NCBI RefSeq assembly: GCF_028372415.1
Contig: NC_092875.1
Location: 407,727,239-407,791,238 of the forward strand
Direction of reading: 5' to 3'
DNA length: 64,000 nucleotides
Source: Notamacropus eugenii
Lineage: Eukaryota; Chordata; Mammalia; Diprotodontia; Macropodidae
Of this stretch, positions 12,331 to 22,650 are shown one piece after another; the first letter of the stretch is position 1, and every line of letters starts with the position of its first letter. Both the position numbers and the translations under genes were made by a program. The notes under the pieces are model-generated. The model made no database searches. It saw only the letters and a program-made list of their open reading frames with translations, and had not been told where the DNA came from.

Positions 12331-12464
12331 CTATGGCAAGGTCCTATGGTTCTTAGGGTGCAGCAGATAGCTGCATCTTCTGTAATGTCATTTCCACTGT
12401 TGAAATCATACAACAATAAAAAATATTTAACTTTATATTGCATATATGGATACACTTTACTATT

Positions 12465-12830
12465 ATTATTTTTACAAATATTATCTCATTTGATCCTGAC
12501 AACAGTATGAGAGGTAGGTGTTATTATTACCCCCATTTTATACATGAGGAAACTGAGGCAAGCAGGTTAAGTAACAATAACAATGGCTAACACTTATATA
12601 GTGTGTACTGTGTGCTAAGTGCTTTACAATGATCTCATTTGATCCTTATGGTAACCTTACAAGGTAGGTGCTATAATTATCTCCATTTTATAGATAAGTA
12701 AACTGAGGCAAATTGAGGTTAAGTGACATGCCCAGAGTCACACAGCTAATAAGTGACTGAGGACAAATCTGAATTCAAGTTTTCCTGATCCAGGCCAAGG
12801 ACTCTTCCCATTGTGCCATCTAGAGTCCCT
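12465..12830 (-). repeat. Two MIR SINEs in tandem
   Basis: Two reverse MIR copies: ATTATCTCATTTGATCCTGA to ACATGAGGAAACTGAGGCAA, then ATGATCTCATTTGATCCTTA to GCCCAGAGTCACACAGCTAA and a tRNA-like head. Confidence 0.75.
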
Positions 12831-12959
12831 ATTTATTTATTCTCTTTCTCTTTCTCTGTCTCTGTCTCTCTGATGTTGAATAGTACCAAAGACTTTGGTG
12901 GTGGACTTTTATTTTTCTGGATCTTCAGTAACTGTGGCTGCATCATTAACAGAAACAGT

Positions 12960-13690
12960 TGTCAAACTAATGCATTGTTGGTGGAGTTGTGAACTGATAC
13001 AACCATGTGGAGAACAATTTAGAAATATGCCCAAAGGGCAACCAAATTGTGCATGTCCTTTGATCCAGTAATACCCCTTCTAGGACTGTATCCTAAAGAG
13101 ATCATTAAAAAAGGGAAAGGACCTACATGTGCAAAAATATTTAGAGCAGTTCTTTTTGTGGTGGCAAATAATTGGAAATTGAGATGCTCATCAATTGGGA
13201 AATGGCTGAACAAGTTGTGGTATATGAATGTAATGAAAGACTATTGTATTATGAGAAATGATGAGCAACCAGATTTCAGAAAAACCTGGAAAGACTTATG
13301 TGAACTGATGCTGAGTGAAGTGAGCAGAACCAGGAGAACACTGTGCACAGCAACAATAACATTGTGCAAGATTAACTATGACCAACTTTGCTCTTCCCAG
13401 CAATACAATGAGCTAAGACAATTTCAAAAGACTCATGATGGAAAATGTTTTCCACATCCAGAGAAAGAACTCTGGAGTCTGAATGCACATTGAAGCTTAC
13501 TATTTTCTTTTTTTTTTTCTTTCTCTTGGTTTTTCCTTTTTGTTCTGGTTCTTCTTTCACAACATGACTGATATGGAAATATGTTTAACATGACTGTACA
13601 TGTAGAATCTATATCAGATTGCTTGCTATGGGGTGAGGGGGCATGCAGGAAAGGCTCTTCTGTTCTGTAAAATAAAACCGTTCCTTTGTT
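12960..13690 (+). repeat. 5'-truncated L1: ORF2 C-terminus and 3' UTR
   Basis: The open stretch 13047-13493 matches the C-terminal end of L1 ORF2 protein: DPVIPLLGLYPKE, CAKIFRAVLFVVANNWKL, IGKWLNKLWYMNVM, KTWKDLCELMLSEVSRTRR. It is followed by a pyrimidine-rich 3' UTR ending in AATAAAA at 13669. This is the usual 5'-truncated form. It is a LINE remnant, not a host gene. Confidence 0.85.
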
Positions 13691-13752
13691 CAAAGTTATC
13701 CTGAGTGCTTGACTAGAACATGAAGGCCCTAAAGAGTGCCAAATTCCTAGAC

Positions 13753-13933
13753 CAGGGGTGGGGAACCTGCAGCCTCAATGCCACATGTGGCCCTCTAGGT
13801 CCTCAAGTGGGACCCTTTGACTGAATCCAAACTTCACAGAACAAATCCCCTTAATAAAAGGATTTGTTCCATAAAACTTAGACTCAGTCACAAGGCCACA
13901 GCCAAGGACCTAGAAGGCCACTCCCCATCCCTG
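13753..13933. mobile_element. hAT-type miniature transposon (MITE), 181 bp
   Basis: Begins CAGGGGTGGGGAACCTG and ends with the near-inverse (TCCCCATCCCTG), with long terminal inverted repeats and a small central loop. It is flanked by 8-bp direct repeats TCCTAGAC/TCCTAGAG (7 of 8 match), the hAT target-site size. It codes for nothing and would have relied on a hAT transposase in trans. A related copy is at 63570. Confidence 0.85.
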
Positions 13934-14191
13934 TCCTAGAGCAAACAGAAGTATGTTCTAGGACCAAGAAGGAACCAGGGCTTGCCCTTTCTGTAAAGAC
14001 CTAAACATGAATTAAAATCTAAGATTTCTAGGAGAAACCATGAGCAGGGACAAAATCAACTGAATCCTAATGCTCCTAGGGAAAACATTGGCTGAGGGGA
14101 GTGACATATCATGCCACTATCTTAGTCAGAAATTGGGTCCTTTGACTGCTTTGTTTTTCTCATAGTATTTTCCACATCTCACTTTTGTTGG

Positions 14192-14442
14192 TGATATTCA
14201 GCCTTCTTTCAGTCATATCCACCTCTCTGTGATGCCATTTTCTTGACAGAGATAATGAAATGGTTTGCCACTTTCTTCTCTAGCTCATTTTGCAGATAAG
14301 GAAACCTAGACAAAGAGGGTTAAGTGACTTTCCCAGGGTCATACAACTAGTAAAAGTCTGAGGCCAGATTTGAACTCAGGAAGATGAGTCTACCTGATCC
14401 TAAGCCCAATGCTCTATCCACTGTGTCACCTAGCTGTCACTT
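14192..14442 (-). repeat. Marsupial tRNA-derived SINE (MAR/CORE type)
   Basis: CTTGACAGAGATAATGAAAT, TTGCAGATAAGGAAACCTAG, CCCAGGGTCATACAACTAG, GATTTGAACTCAGGAAGATG and a tRNA-like head at the right end. Confidence 0.85.
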
Positions 14443-14527
14443 GTGTCAATTCATGTGCATTTCTTAATCCATTAGGTTTCTATTTTTTTGAGAGCTTACT
14501 CCTCTGTATATCCTCTATACCATCTAG

Positions 14528-14848
14528 ATACAGTTAAGTGGTGCAGTGGATAGAGCACCCATGCAGGAGTCAGGAGGACCTGAGTTCAAATCTCACCTCA
14601 GATACTTGACACTCACTAGCTGTGTGACCTTGGGCAAGTCACTTAACCCCAATTGCCTCATCCTGGGTCATCTCCAGTCATCCTGATGAATATCTGCTCA
14701 CAGGATTCAGGTGGCTCTGGAGGAGAAGTGAGGCTGTGACCTGCACAGCCCTCCCTCACTCAAAAAAAGTCAAGTGCAAGTCATGTCATCATTTCTCTGA
14801 TGGAGTGGTCTTCTTTGGCAATGAAGGATGAACACACACACCATCTAG
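14528..14848 (+). repeat. RTE-tailed SINE (RTESINE type)
   Basis: A tRNA/CORE head (GTGGTGCAGTGGATAGAGCA, GTGTGACCTTGGGCAAGTCA) is fused to an RTE LINE 3' tail (CACAGCCCTCCCTCACTC, AAGTGCAAGTCATGTCATCA, GGTCTTCTTTGGCAATGAAG). Such SINEs are mobilised by an RTE LINE that recognises this tail. Confidence 0.85.
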
Positions 14849-15625
14849 AATAGTGGCTTGAACCTAGAAGGTTCCAGTAGAATGAATGAATGAATAAGAT
14901 GCCTTCCTCTGATGTTGATGATTTTGTATCTCTTTTCTTTTTTTTAATCCACTTCCACTTCTAAATGAACAACTTTTAGATCTTTATCTAAACGGAGCAA
15001 TCATTGATAATCAGGTAAGGTATAATATTGGGAGAACTATACTGTAGCAGTTTCACAGTTGGAAAGAGAATGGCTGATGATAAATGAGGAGCCTGCCCTT
15101 CTGTATGGTCTAGGAATTTAGCACTATTTTAGTGCTAAATCAGGCATCCTGGTTCTACAGTATCCAGAGAGCCCTTACAGCACAGAAATTGGCTAGAGAC
15201 CATGCTGTCTTTGAAGCATTTCAGTGATAAATTGGACCGGATTTCAGGAAGAAGGGGAATAGCAGTATTCTTAAGGGAAATAACAAATCCTCGCACTTTG
15301 GCAGGATATTAGTCAAATATCTTTGGAGAATTCATTAATTAAATGTTCCCTAATTTACCCAGAGATCACCAGCTAGCTCTTGGCAAAGAAAACCAAACAC
15401 TTAAAGCTTCCCCACAGGTTATTCCCCCCATTTAAATGTTAGAGATTTTCCGTTTCTGTTGTTGAGACTGATGTTAGAATCCTAGAAAATTATATAAGAT
15501 GATATTATCCAATTCCTGAATGTTACCAATTAAGAAACTGAGGCCCAAGAGGAGAAGTGTCTGTAAGAAAGTAGAGAAGATAAGCCAGCCTATCCTGCTT
15601 CCCAAAGGAAGACAGACAGAGACAA
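14849..15625. other. No recognised feature
   Basis: AT-rich; one GAAT-rich patch near 14880. No gene signature. Confidence 0.45.
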
Positions 15626-15765
15626 ACATTGTTGTAAGACAACCTCGAGTCAGAGAATCCAAGTTTGAATCTCAGTTCTGCTACCTGCCAATCTAACTTC
15701 TCTGGGTCTTAGTTTCCTGACCTGGAAAATGAAGGAATTGGATTTTAACCCTCTCAAATTTTATG
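15626..15765 (+). repeat. MIR/THER1 SINE fragment
   Basis: GAGTCAGAGAATCCAAGTTT, TTCTCTGGGTCTTAGTTTCC and GAAAATGAAGGAATTGGATT in order. Confidence 0.7.
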
Positions 15766-16003
15766 TGCCTGCTGTCCTATCTCTAAAAAATATATTTCTA
15801 TTGATTATCTTTTGCTTTGCATCACCTACATTGCAATATGGCCCTTCCTTTTCCTCTACCCTGAGTGCCATCTCTTATCAAATAAAAATTAAAGAAAAAA
15901 ACATTGTTGCAAGACCAGTTAGCTAGCAAAAAGAGAACATTTAAGCTCAATATTATATGTGATGTTCTGTTCCAATAGTTCCCCACCCATGCAAAGAAAT
16001 GGG

Positions 16004-16265
16004 CAGCTAGGTGGCCAATGGATATAGTGCTAAAGTCAGGAAAACCAGAGTAAGTTTTGTCTCAGACACTTACTAGTTGTGTGACCTTAGACAAGTCACT
16101 TAACCTCTATTTGCCTCAGTTTCTTCGCCTATAAATGAGAATAATAATAGCCCCTACTTCTCTGGGTTGTTGTGAGGATCAAATGAGATAATAATTAAGT
16201 GCTTAGCACAGTGCCTGGAACATAGTAAGTGCTATGTAAATGTAAGCTATTAAATTATTATTATT
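16004..16265 (+). repeat. MIR/MAR-type SINE
   Basis: GGCAGCTAGGTGGCCAATGG head, GTGTGACCTTAGACAAGTCA, ATGAGATAATAATTAAGTGC and TGCCTGGAACATAGTAAGTG. Confidence 0.85.
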
Positions 16266-16299
16266 TTCATTTTCTTATATGTCAAACTTACTATAACTT

Positions 16300-16826
16300 C
16301 ACTGGTGTATATGACTGTTCAAGGAGGACCAGCACCTCTGGTGTGAAGGCTTGCCCAGCCCTTTTCAGAGCTGCTCATCCCACTCTGGTGTTTGCCTGAT
16401 TCACCTAGCTCTCATTTGTGGCTCCAAGAAGCTGTAGCATGTGAAGTGGTCACACCCTGGTAAACAGTCTAGGCAGGTGGGATAAACCAGGTTGAGGGTA
16501 ACTGATGGGCCACAAAACTGTCAGTGAACTAAGGAGGTGTCTAGGCCAAGTATGTGAAGATTTCCCCCTGTAATAGCAGCTGAAGCAGGCACTATGGAGC
16601 ACTTAGAATTTCACTGGACATCAAAGATGCCAAGGTCATCCACTGCATCCCTGGCCATCATCAATCATCCTGACTTTATCTTACCACCAGATTTCATTGA
16701 CTCTGGAAGAGAGTGAGACTGATGACTTTGCACAGCTCTGCCTCACTTAAATCCAACTCATGAGCAAGTCAAGACATCACCCTTGTGATGTTATTGGTCC
16801 TCTCTGAAGACAAAGAACAAACAACA
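16300..16826 (+). repeat. 5'-truncated RTE LINE
   Basis: Over 500 bp of RTE-like sequence with the diagnostic 3' end (GACTTTGCACAGCTCTGCCT, CAAGTCAAGACATCACCC, GAAGACAAAGAACAAACAAC). It ends in the AAC-rich RTE tail rather than poly(A). It is the kind of LINE whose tail the RTESINEs borrow. Confidence 0.7.
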
Positions 16827-16899
16827 TTATAATTTCACAGTATTCAGTTTGGACTGTTTTGTCTTTGCCATTCTTTCCATTATATTTTTGGAGTTAATG

Positions 16900-17420
16900 T
16901 GTATATTGTTTGCCAGATTCTACTTTACTTTTGCAACAGTTCCTGTATGTCTTCTCTATAATCTTCATATTCATGGTTTCTTAGAGCACAGCAATATTCC
17001 ATTGTGTTAATGGGCAACAATTGGTTTAGCCATTTCCTATTTAGTGAGCATCTGCTTTGTTTCCAATTCTTTGCTATTATAAAAAAAAAATGCTACTAAA
17101 ATATTTTGCTATAGATGAGCCCTTTTTTCTTCTCTCTTTTTTCTTCATTGCTTTCTTGCAGCAGATGCCTAGCAGTGGGATCTTTTGGTCGAAAAGTTGA
17201 CATTTTAGTCAGTTTCTTAGTATATTCCAAATTACTTTCCAGAGTTGGACCAATTCACCACCCCACCAACAGCGTGTTCAAGTGTCCGATATTTTACAAT
17301 CCCTCCTACATGATCTATTCCCATTTTTATCATCTTTGCAAATTTGCTGGATATGAAGGGAAACTGCAAAATTATTTTGATTCACATTTTGCTTATTATT
17401 TTCTGAATGCCTTAAAACTC
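16900..17420 (-). repeat. Old L1 3' fragment
   Basis: Reverse of the L1 ORF2 end: AGCAATATTCCATTGTGTTA, TTTGTTTCCAATTCTTTGCT, TGCCTAGCAGTGGGATC, GGACCAATTCACCACCCCAC, CAACAGCGTG. Degraded; the open frame 17115-17546 is incidental. Confidence 0.75.
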
Positions 17421-18000
17421 TGTTGCTTCCAGCAGGGTTTTCTTTTGTATTTACTTAGTCTAGTCCCACAGTCCTTCCTGACTTCATCTTTTTATATACC
17501 ATTTCCACTCCCTCACATACGGCCCATTGGGTCACTGAAGGCTTAGAATCATAGTGTGGTAATAAGAGATTTTAAAAAAATATAGAATGCTAGCAAATCT
17601 TACCTATTTTACATCTATTTGTTTTCCTCCTTCCAGTTTCATCTGTGATTGTTCTTGGGATGATCTGGATTAATTGGCTCTCATGACAAATGTTTTACTG
17701 ACTAGCATTTTTCATCACTGCTTTTTGTTTTTTTGTGGGTCAATACCATTTATAATCCTCTGTCATCCTTCTCTATGATGTTTTGCAAATGAGCTTGTTC
17801 TCTAGACTCATGCATGTTCCCTTTGGATGCCACTTCTCTCAGACTGGCATGGAGATCAAATACTTGCTGGCTGAGGCAGTTTCTGAGCTCTTACAGCTTC
17901 CTAATTATAGAAGTCTTTTATATTCATTAAGCTCCCCGAAGAAATGGTGATTGAGTCCGTGTTTTAACTTTTATCCATTTTCCTTTTGTTCATAGCTTTG
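17421..18000. other. No recognised feature
   Basis: Nothing identifiable. Confidence 0.45.
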
Positions 18001-18300
18001 TTTAATTAGATTGGGATGAAACTCCAATAATTGCATGAAATGACTTCTCTCATTGTCTTTTCTTCAAATCTGTTGGTGACTTTGACCTTTGCTTTAAGCA
18101 GCTGATCACCAGACTGTACACAGACTAGTGATTCTGAAGTGACATTCACATGGGTAATCAGCTCTTTCTGCTAAGAAATCAAATTATTAGGGTGTAGATG
18201 TTGTCCATGTAGCTTGTATGTGTTCCCATAGGTCTGTCTAGATGTGGATCTAAACATCTCTAGAGCTTTCTTTGTCAGCCCTTCTCTAAAGGGGACTGAT
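18001..18300. repeat. Unassigned dispersed repeat C, copy 1
   Basis: Shares a block with 41215-41430, including GTGATTCTGAAGTGACATTC and ACATGGGTAATCAGCTCT against GTGATTCAGAAGTGGCACCC and ACATTGGTAACCAGTTGC. The family is not recognised. Confidence 0.4.
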
Positions 18301-18371
18301 TCTAGATAGAAGAAAAAAAAGTGTCAGGCTAGAATGATATCTATTTGCCTCCAACTAAATTTTGTTAGTTT

Positions 18372-18545
18372 AGGGCAGTGGTAATGCTCGAGCCAGCTCT
18401 GCCAGTTTATGAGAGCCGACTGTTAAATTTTCAGTGAGCATTTATACCTTGGAAATTGGCAAATTACAAAACATAGCTTTATTTATTGTTTGGTTGATTG
18501 TCTGGACTTAAGAAAGTTTAAATAATGCAGGTTAAACTTAAAAGT
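18372..18545. repeat. Unassigned dispersed repeat A, copy 1
   Basis: Aligns with 58100-58315: GTTAAATTTTCAGTGAGCAT, CTTGGAAATTGGCAAATT, TTTATTGTTTGGTTGATTG and GGTTAAACTTAAAAGTATGT have counterparts in order. Probably an old DNA transposon. Confidence 0.5.
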
Positions 18546-18589
18546 ATGTCCTGAGTACAATGGAGAGAGATTGAGCTTGAAGTTAGGAA

Positions 18590-18775
18590 GACCTATCCAT
18601 CAGTCAATAAATCAATATTTATTAAATTCCTACCTATGCGCCAGGCACTGTGGTAAGTGCTGGGGATACAAAAAGAAGTAAAAGATAGTTCCTGTCCTCA
18701 AGATGCTCACAATCTAATGGGGAAGAGAGTACACAAACAAATATATACAAAGAAAGTACATGAAAGATAGCCATT
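18590..18775 (+). repeat. LINE-like interspersed repeat, start
   Basis: ATCAATATTTATTAAATTCC, CGCCAGGCACTGTGGTAAGT, CTCACAATCTAATGGGGAAG and ACAAATATATACAAAGAAAG: the shared motif order of this family. Confidence 0.6.
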
Positions 18776-18929
18776 GCTTTGATATATATTTAATTTCAAA
18801 GGTGTGCCCTATATTTTAGGGCAGCCTATATTGGACAAATACAATACGTTGCATCTTTTCAAATGTACAGACATAGACTTCACAAACATCCTTTGTTCCT
18901 ATCATTTCTGAGAGTTTCCTATGACCTAA

Positions 18930-19088
18930 AACTTGATGTCAGGAAATAGGCTTCCTTGAGGAGTGGTGGGTTCCTTCTTACTAGAAGTCTTTGAGGAAAG
19001 GCGAGCAACCCCTAAGTGGCATGTGATGTTGGAGATTCCTTCCATATATGGGATAGGCTAGATGTACACTTTCTCACTGTCAAATTCT
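18930..19088 (-). repeat. CR1/L3 LINE fragment
   Basis: AGTGGTGGGTTCCTTCTTAC, AGAAGTCTTTGAGGAAAGG and GGGATAGGCTAGATGTACAC match the reverse L3 3' end. Confidence 0.6.
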
Positions 19089-19264
19089 TTCATATTGCTA
19101 TTCTGCTAAATTTTTTTAATGACTTTCCACTACCCATAGGACAGAGGACAAACTACTTAGGCTGGTGTTCAAGGCATTTCATAAACTGACCTCCATCTTT
19201 CACTCTTCCACCCCACAAAAATGAAACCCTAGTCCAACTGATCTACTTCTTGTTCCCTGTGACA
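19089..19264 (+). repeat. L2 LINE, first segment
   Basis: TGACTTTCCACTACCCATAG, GGTGTTCAAGGCATTTCATA and TGACCTCCATCTTTCACTCT follow the L2 3' consensus order. It continues at 19735 after an insertion. Confidence 0.65.
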
Positions 19265-19733
19265 AAAATTGTCTGAGGACTCACTGATGGGAACTGCTGC
19301 CAATTATGCAATCAATAACCCAAAGATAGAAAAACCAGTTTATTATGCTCAGAGCATAGACTCACTATATACAAAAAGCACTGAGCTCTGAGAAGCATTT
19401 TAGCAACCTTAAATAGGTTTTGATTACATGGTCAGGATGGGTATAATGGAATTTCAAAGAGTAATTCAAAGGGATGATGATAATTTATAGAACAAAGAAT
19501 AGACAGCAGAGAGGGAAGATCTATATTAGGCAAAACAGGAAACTAGGTGAGAAGTACTGAGGGTATAGCTGTTATCTCAAGCTGGATATTTGCGGACAGA
19601 GCAGGAACTAACCAGTTAACACCATAGCTACAGTTGATGTTTCTGCTTGATTTTGCAGACTCTAGCTAGTTACTGATCTGCGCTTCTTAAATAAATGAAA
19701 TTCTCCTACCCCAACTTAGGACCTTACATGCCA
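19265..19733. repeat. Possible solo LTR fossil inside L2
   Basis: About 470 bp of non-L2 sequence interrupts an L2. It begins with TGTCTGAGG, carries an AATAAA-like signal near 19690 and ends near CTTACA, consistent with a solo LTR. The ends are approximate and the family is not recognised. Confidence 0.35.
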
Positions 19734-19975
19734 ACTTCTGCTTTTTTCCTTAACTGGATACCTTCCTTTCTGCTCACAATTTGTATGCAAATTTTACCTT
19801 TTCTTTAAGTTAAGAACTGGGTAGTTTAAGAACTGGGTAGTTCAACTCCTACCTGTTCCATCAGGCCATCCTTGATCCCCGTATAGTTGATGTCCCCTGC
19901 ACTCTTGCAGCATTTACTTCTATGTTATTCATCTGGTGAGAACCTATCAAAAATAAAAATGCATGTATCATTTAG
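19734..19975 (+). repeat. L2 LINE, second segment
   Basis: TTCCATCAGGCCATCCTTGATC and CACTCTTGCAGCATTTACTT continue the L2 order. A 20-bp direct duplication (AAGAACTGGGTAGTT) occurs near 19815. Confidence 0.55.
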
Positions 19976-19984
19976 TGTCAGTAG

Positions 19985-20215
19985 TTAGTACCTGAAAAGG
20001 CCTAGTCTAAAAAGGCCATCGTGTCCCATTGCATCCTGAACTGTCTCCAGTCATCCTAATGAATAACTGGTCACTGGACCCAAATGGCTCAGGAGAAAAA
20101 AGTGAGGTTGGTGACCTTGCACAGCCCTCCCTCACTCAAAACAAAGTCAAGTGCAAGTCATGTCATCATTTCTCTTATGTCATGGTCTTCTTCGAAAACA
20201 CAAGATGAACACAAC
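19985..20215 (+). repeat. RTE/RTESINE tail, 5'-truncated
   Basis: TGTCTCCAGTCATCCTAATG, CACAGCCCTCCCTCACTC, AAGTGCAAGTCATGTCATCA and GTCTTCTTCGAAAACACAAG, ending in an AAC-rich tail. No tRNA head. Confidence 0.8.
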
Positions 20216-20219
20216 ATTC

Positions 20220-20395
20220 ATGTGTACTTAGCTTTGGCCATCATATATTGTTAAGTTTGTCTTTTTTATGTACAAGACTATATCTTCCCAGCTAGATTGT
20301 GTCCCTTGAAATTTATGCTTCTTTATACCCCCAGTATTAGTGTTAAATATATACTTTCCAATAATGATGATACTTATTTATTTACTATGAAGACT
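20220..20395 (+). repeat. L2 LINE, third segment
   Basis: CTAGATTGTGTCCCTTGAAA and TTTATACCCCCAGTATTAGT fit the L2 3' end, resuming after the RTE insertion. Confidence 0.45.
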
Positions 20396-20446
20396 TATAA
20401 GACTGCTATGGGTAGGTAAGCTCTTTATACTAAGTGAAGGAATACA

Positions 20447-20690
20447 TAAATTAATGAATAAGCATTTATTAAGCATTTACTATATGCAAAACATTGTACT
20501 ATGTGCAAAACACTGGCAATACAATAGTAAAAGAGTCCCTGCTGTCAAAGAGATCATATTCTAATGGGAGAGATAATAATATAGAAAGTTTCTTTTTTTT
20601 TTAATTTCAGGGACCATACCTTAATTCATTCCTGCCATGGTCTTAGTGCCCAGCATAAATGCTCAAAATGTTTGTAATTAATAATAGCTC
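20447..20690 (+). repeat. LINE-like repeat and an L2-end scrap
   Basis: AAGCATTTATTAAGCATTTA, GTCCCTGCTGTCAAAGAGAT and CTAATGGGAGAGATAAT, followed by a short L2-like end near 20610-20690. Confidence 0.5.
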
Positions 20691-21511
20691 ACATTTTGTA
20701 GTACTTAAAGTGCTTTATGTATACTTATTTGCATATATATGCACTTTATATATACTCATTTGATTAACTTAACAAATGCCTACGTATATGAAAAACCTGA
20801 AGCGTTCTAAATAGTGTTAAATAATTAAATATTTCTCTTTTGTGCTTTCGTTTTTTATTTCTGATTCCTCAGCAGGCAAATTATTCCTCTTTTCAAAGCA
20901 GCAAGGAAGATGAGAAGACCTCTTAGCTGAGAAGACTTCTTGACTGGAGTAGTTATTTCTGAGCTCTGAAAGTTGTCACCATCCAGTCACACCTTTCCCT
21001 CACTGTGACCAAATCAATCATTTATCAAGTATACATGGTACACTTTGCGCTGGGTGATAAGAAGAGACAAAGAACTGAACACAGCTGTCTCCAATGACTT
21101 TACACCTTTTGTTATTCACTTGTTCAGTCCAGGCCCTCCTATCCTCTAATATCTCTCAAAATCTGTCCAAGTTCGTGTTCATTGTTTCCGTGACACCATC
21201 TATCCATCATATTTTCTGCCATTCCCTTTTATTTTTGCCTCCTATCTTTCCTAACATTAGTCTTTTCCAATCAGTTGTTCTCATCATATGACCAAAGTAT
21301 TTAAGCTTCAGTGTTCAACATTTGACCTTGCAGTGAATAATCTGAATTAATTTCTTTATATATTCACTAATTTGATTTCCCTGTTGTCCAAGGGACTCTC
21401 AAAAGTCTTCTCCAGTACCCAAGTTAACTGGCATGAGCTGTTTCACCTTACCTTTCTTCTAATCTAGGTAGCTAGGTAGAGCAATGCATGAAATAATAGA
21501 TCTGAAGTCAG
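20691..21511. other. No recognised feature
   Basis: A MIR scrap near 20700-20800 (CTCACATTTTGTAGTACTTA); otherwise unassigned. Confidence 0.4.
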
Positions 21512-21768
21512 ACAGTTGTTAAGTTGTTTTTCCAGTCATGTCAGATTCTTTGTGACCCTATTTGGGGTTTTCTTGGCAGAGATATTGGAGTGATTTGCAT
21601 TTCCTTCTCCAGCTCATTTTACAGATGAGGAACTGAGGCCAACAGGATTAAGTGACTTATGCAGGGCCACATAGCTAGTAAGTGTCTGATGCCCGATTTG
21701 AACTCTTGAAGATGAGTCTTTCTGACTCCAAGTGTAGTACTCTATCCACTACACCACCTTTCTTGTAC
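21512..21768 (-). repeat. Marsupial tRNA-derived SINE (MAR/CORE type)
   Basis: GTTGTTAAGTTGTTTTTCCA, TTTTCTTGGCAGAGATATTG, CAGATGAGGAACTGAGGCC and GATTTGAACTCTTGAAGATG, with a tRNA-like head at the right. Confidence 0.85.
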
Positions 21769-21804
21769 CACCTATCTGCTCTGAATTTACACCTATACTT
21801 GCCA

Positions 21805-21880
21805 GAGTGAGTGAGTGAGCAAGTGAGCGAGCGTGCACATGTGTGCACACACACACATGTGAGAGTGTGTGTGACACTCT
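21805..21880. repeat. GAGT/GT microsatellite
   Basis: (GAGT)n grading into alternating purine-pyrimidine GT/CA runs; a potential Z-DNA former. Confidence 0.85.
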
Positions 21881-22544
21881 CAATTCAATTAAGCAAAGAT
21901 CCATTGGACCTTTGGGGAGGCTTTGTATTAGATGCAATCTCTCCAAGTCAGTATGAAGAATAATTCAAGAAAAAGGTAATCACTCATTCCTGAGGCCGTC
22001 AAGCTACCAACAGTGTCATTTTCCTAACTGTCAATTTTTAAATTTGGGAAAATATTAGGACATATCAAGAGCTGACATCTTGTCAACATCCTTGTTGCCT
22101 TTGTGGAGGAGGATAAACATGAGTACTGTGAGCTTTGGAGAAGCATCTCCCCAGATAGAGAGCAACCACCTCAGAGGTCAAAGAAACAGAGCTACCAAGT
22201 TATGTTAATAAAGACCCTCAGGGTATCCTTTATTTCCTTTCCTACTGGTAATAAGGTGAGCCAGTCTGATTTCTCTGCTGAAAGAGGTCTCCACTATATT
22301 AGAGATTACTAGCCACAGAGAAATTCGTTTTCTCAGAGGAACAAATCGGACCTTTATTATCCATGGGGACTCTCAGGCTTCTACATTCTAAGACTCTCTC
22401 TACCCCCTTTCCTTTTGACGTTGGAATGCCACTGATTGGCTGTGGGCTCTCAGTAAGCCTAAAAAGCTATAAAAAATCAATTTGTATCTTAATAAGTAGA
22501 AGTTGCTACCAGCTGGTACAGTCTTCCTTAGCAGGCTAATTAAA
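21881..22544. other. No recognised feature
   Basis: A 69-codon frame at 22103-22312 has no family features. Nothing else identifiable. Confidence 0.45.
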
Positions 22545-22650
22545 TTTCAGTCAATCAGTATTTATTAAGCACATACTATGTGATGGGCGTTGTGCTAAGC
22601 ACTAGGGATACAAAGAAAGATAAAAGACAGTCCTCTCAAGGAGACAACAT
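22545..22650 (+). repeat. LINE-like interspersed repeat, start
   Basis: TCAATCAGTATTTATTAAGC, GGGCGTTGTGCTAAGCACTA and TCCTCTCAAGGAGACAAC. Confidence 0.6.

Noticed and set aside
13047-13493. 148-codon frame as a host gene
   Set aside because: It matches the C-terminus of L1 ORF2 and is followed by an L1 3' UTR.
17115-17546. 143-codon frame as a membrane protein gene
   Set aside because: Its first part is the reverse strand of an old L1, and the hydrophobic look comes from T-rich DNA.
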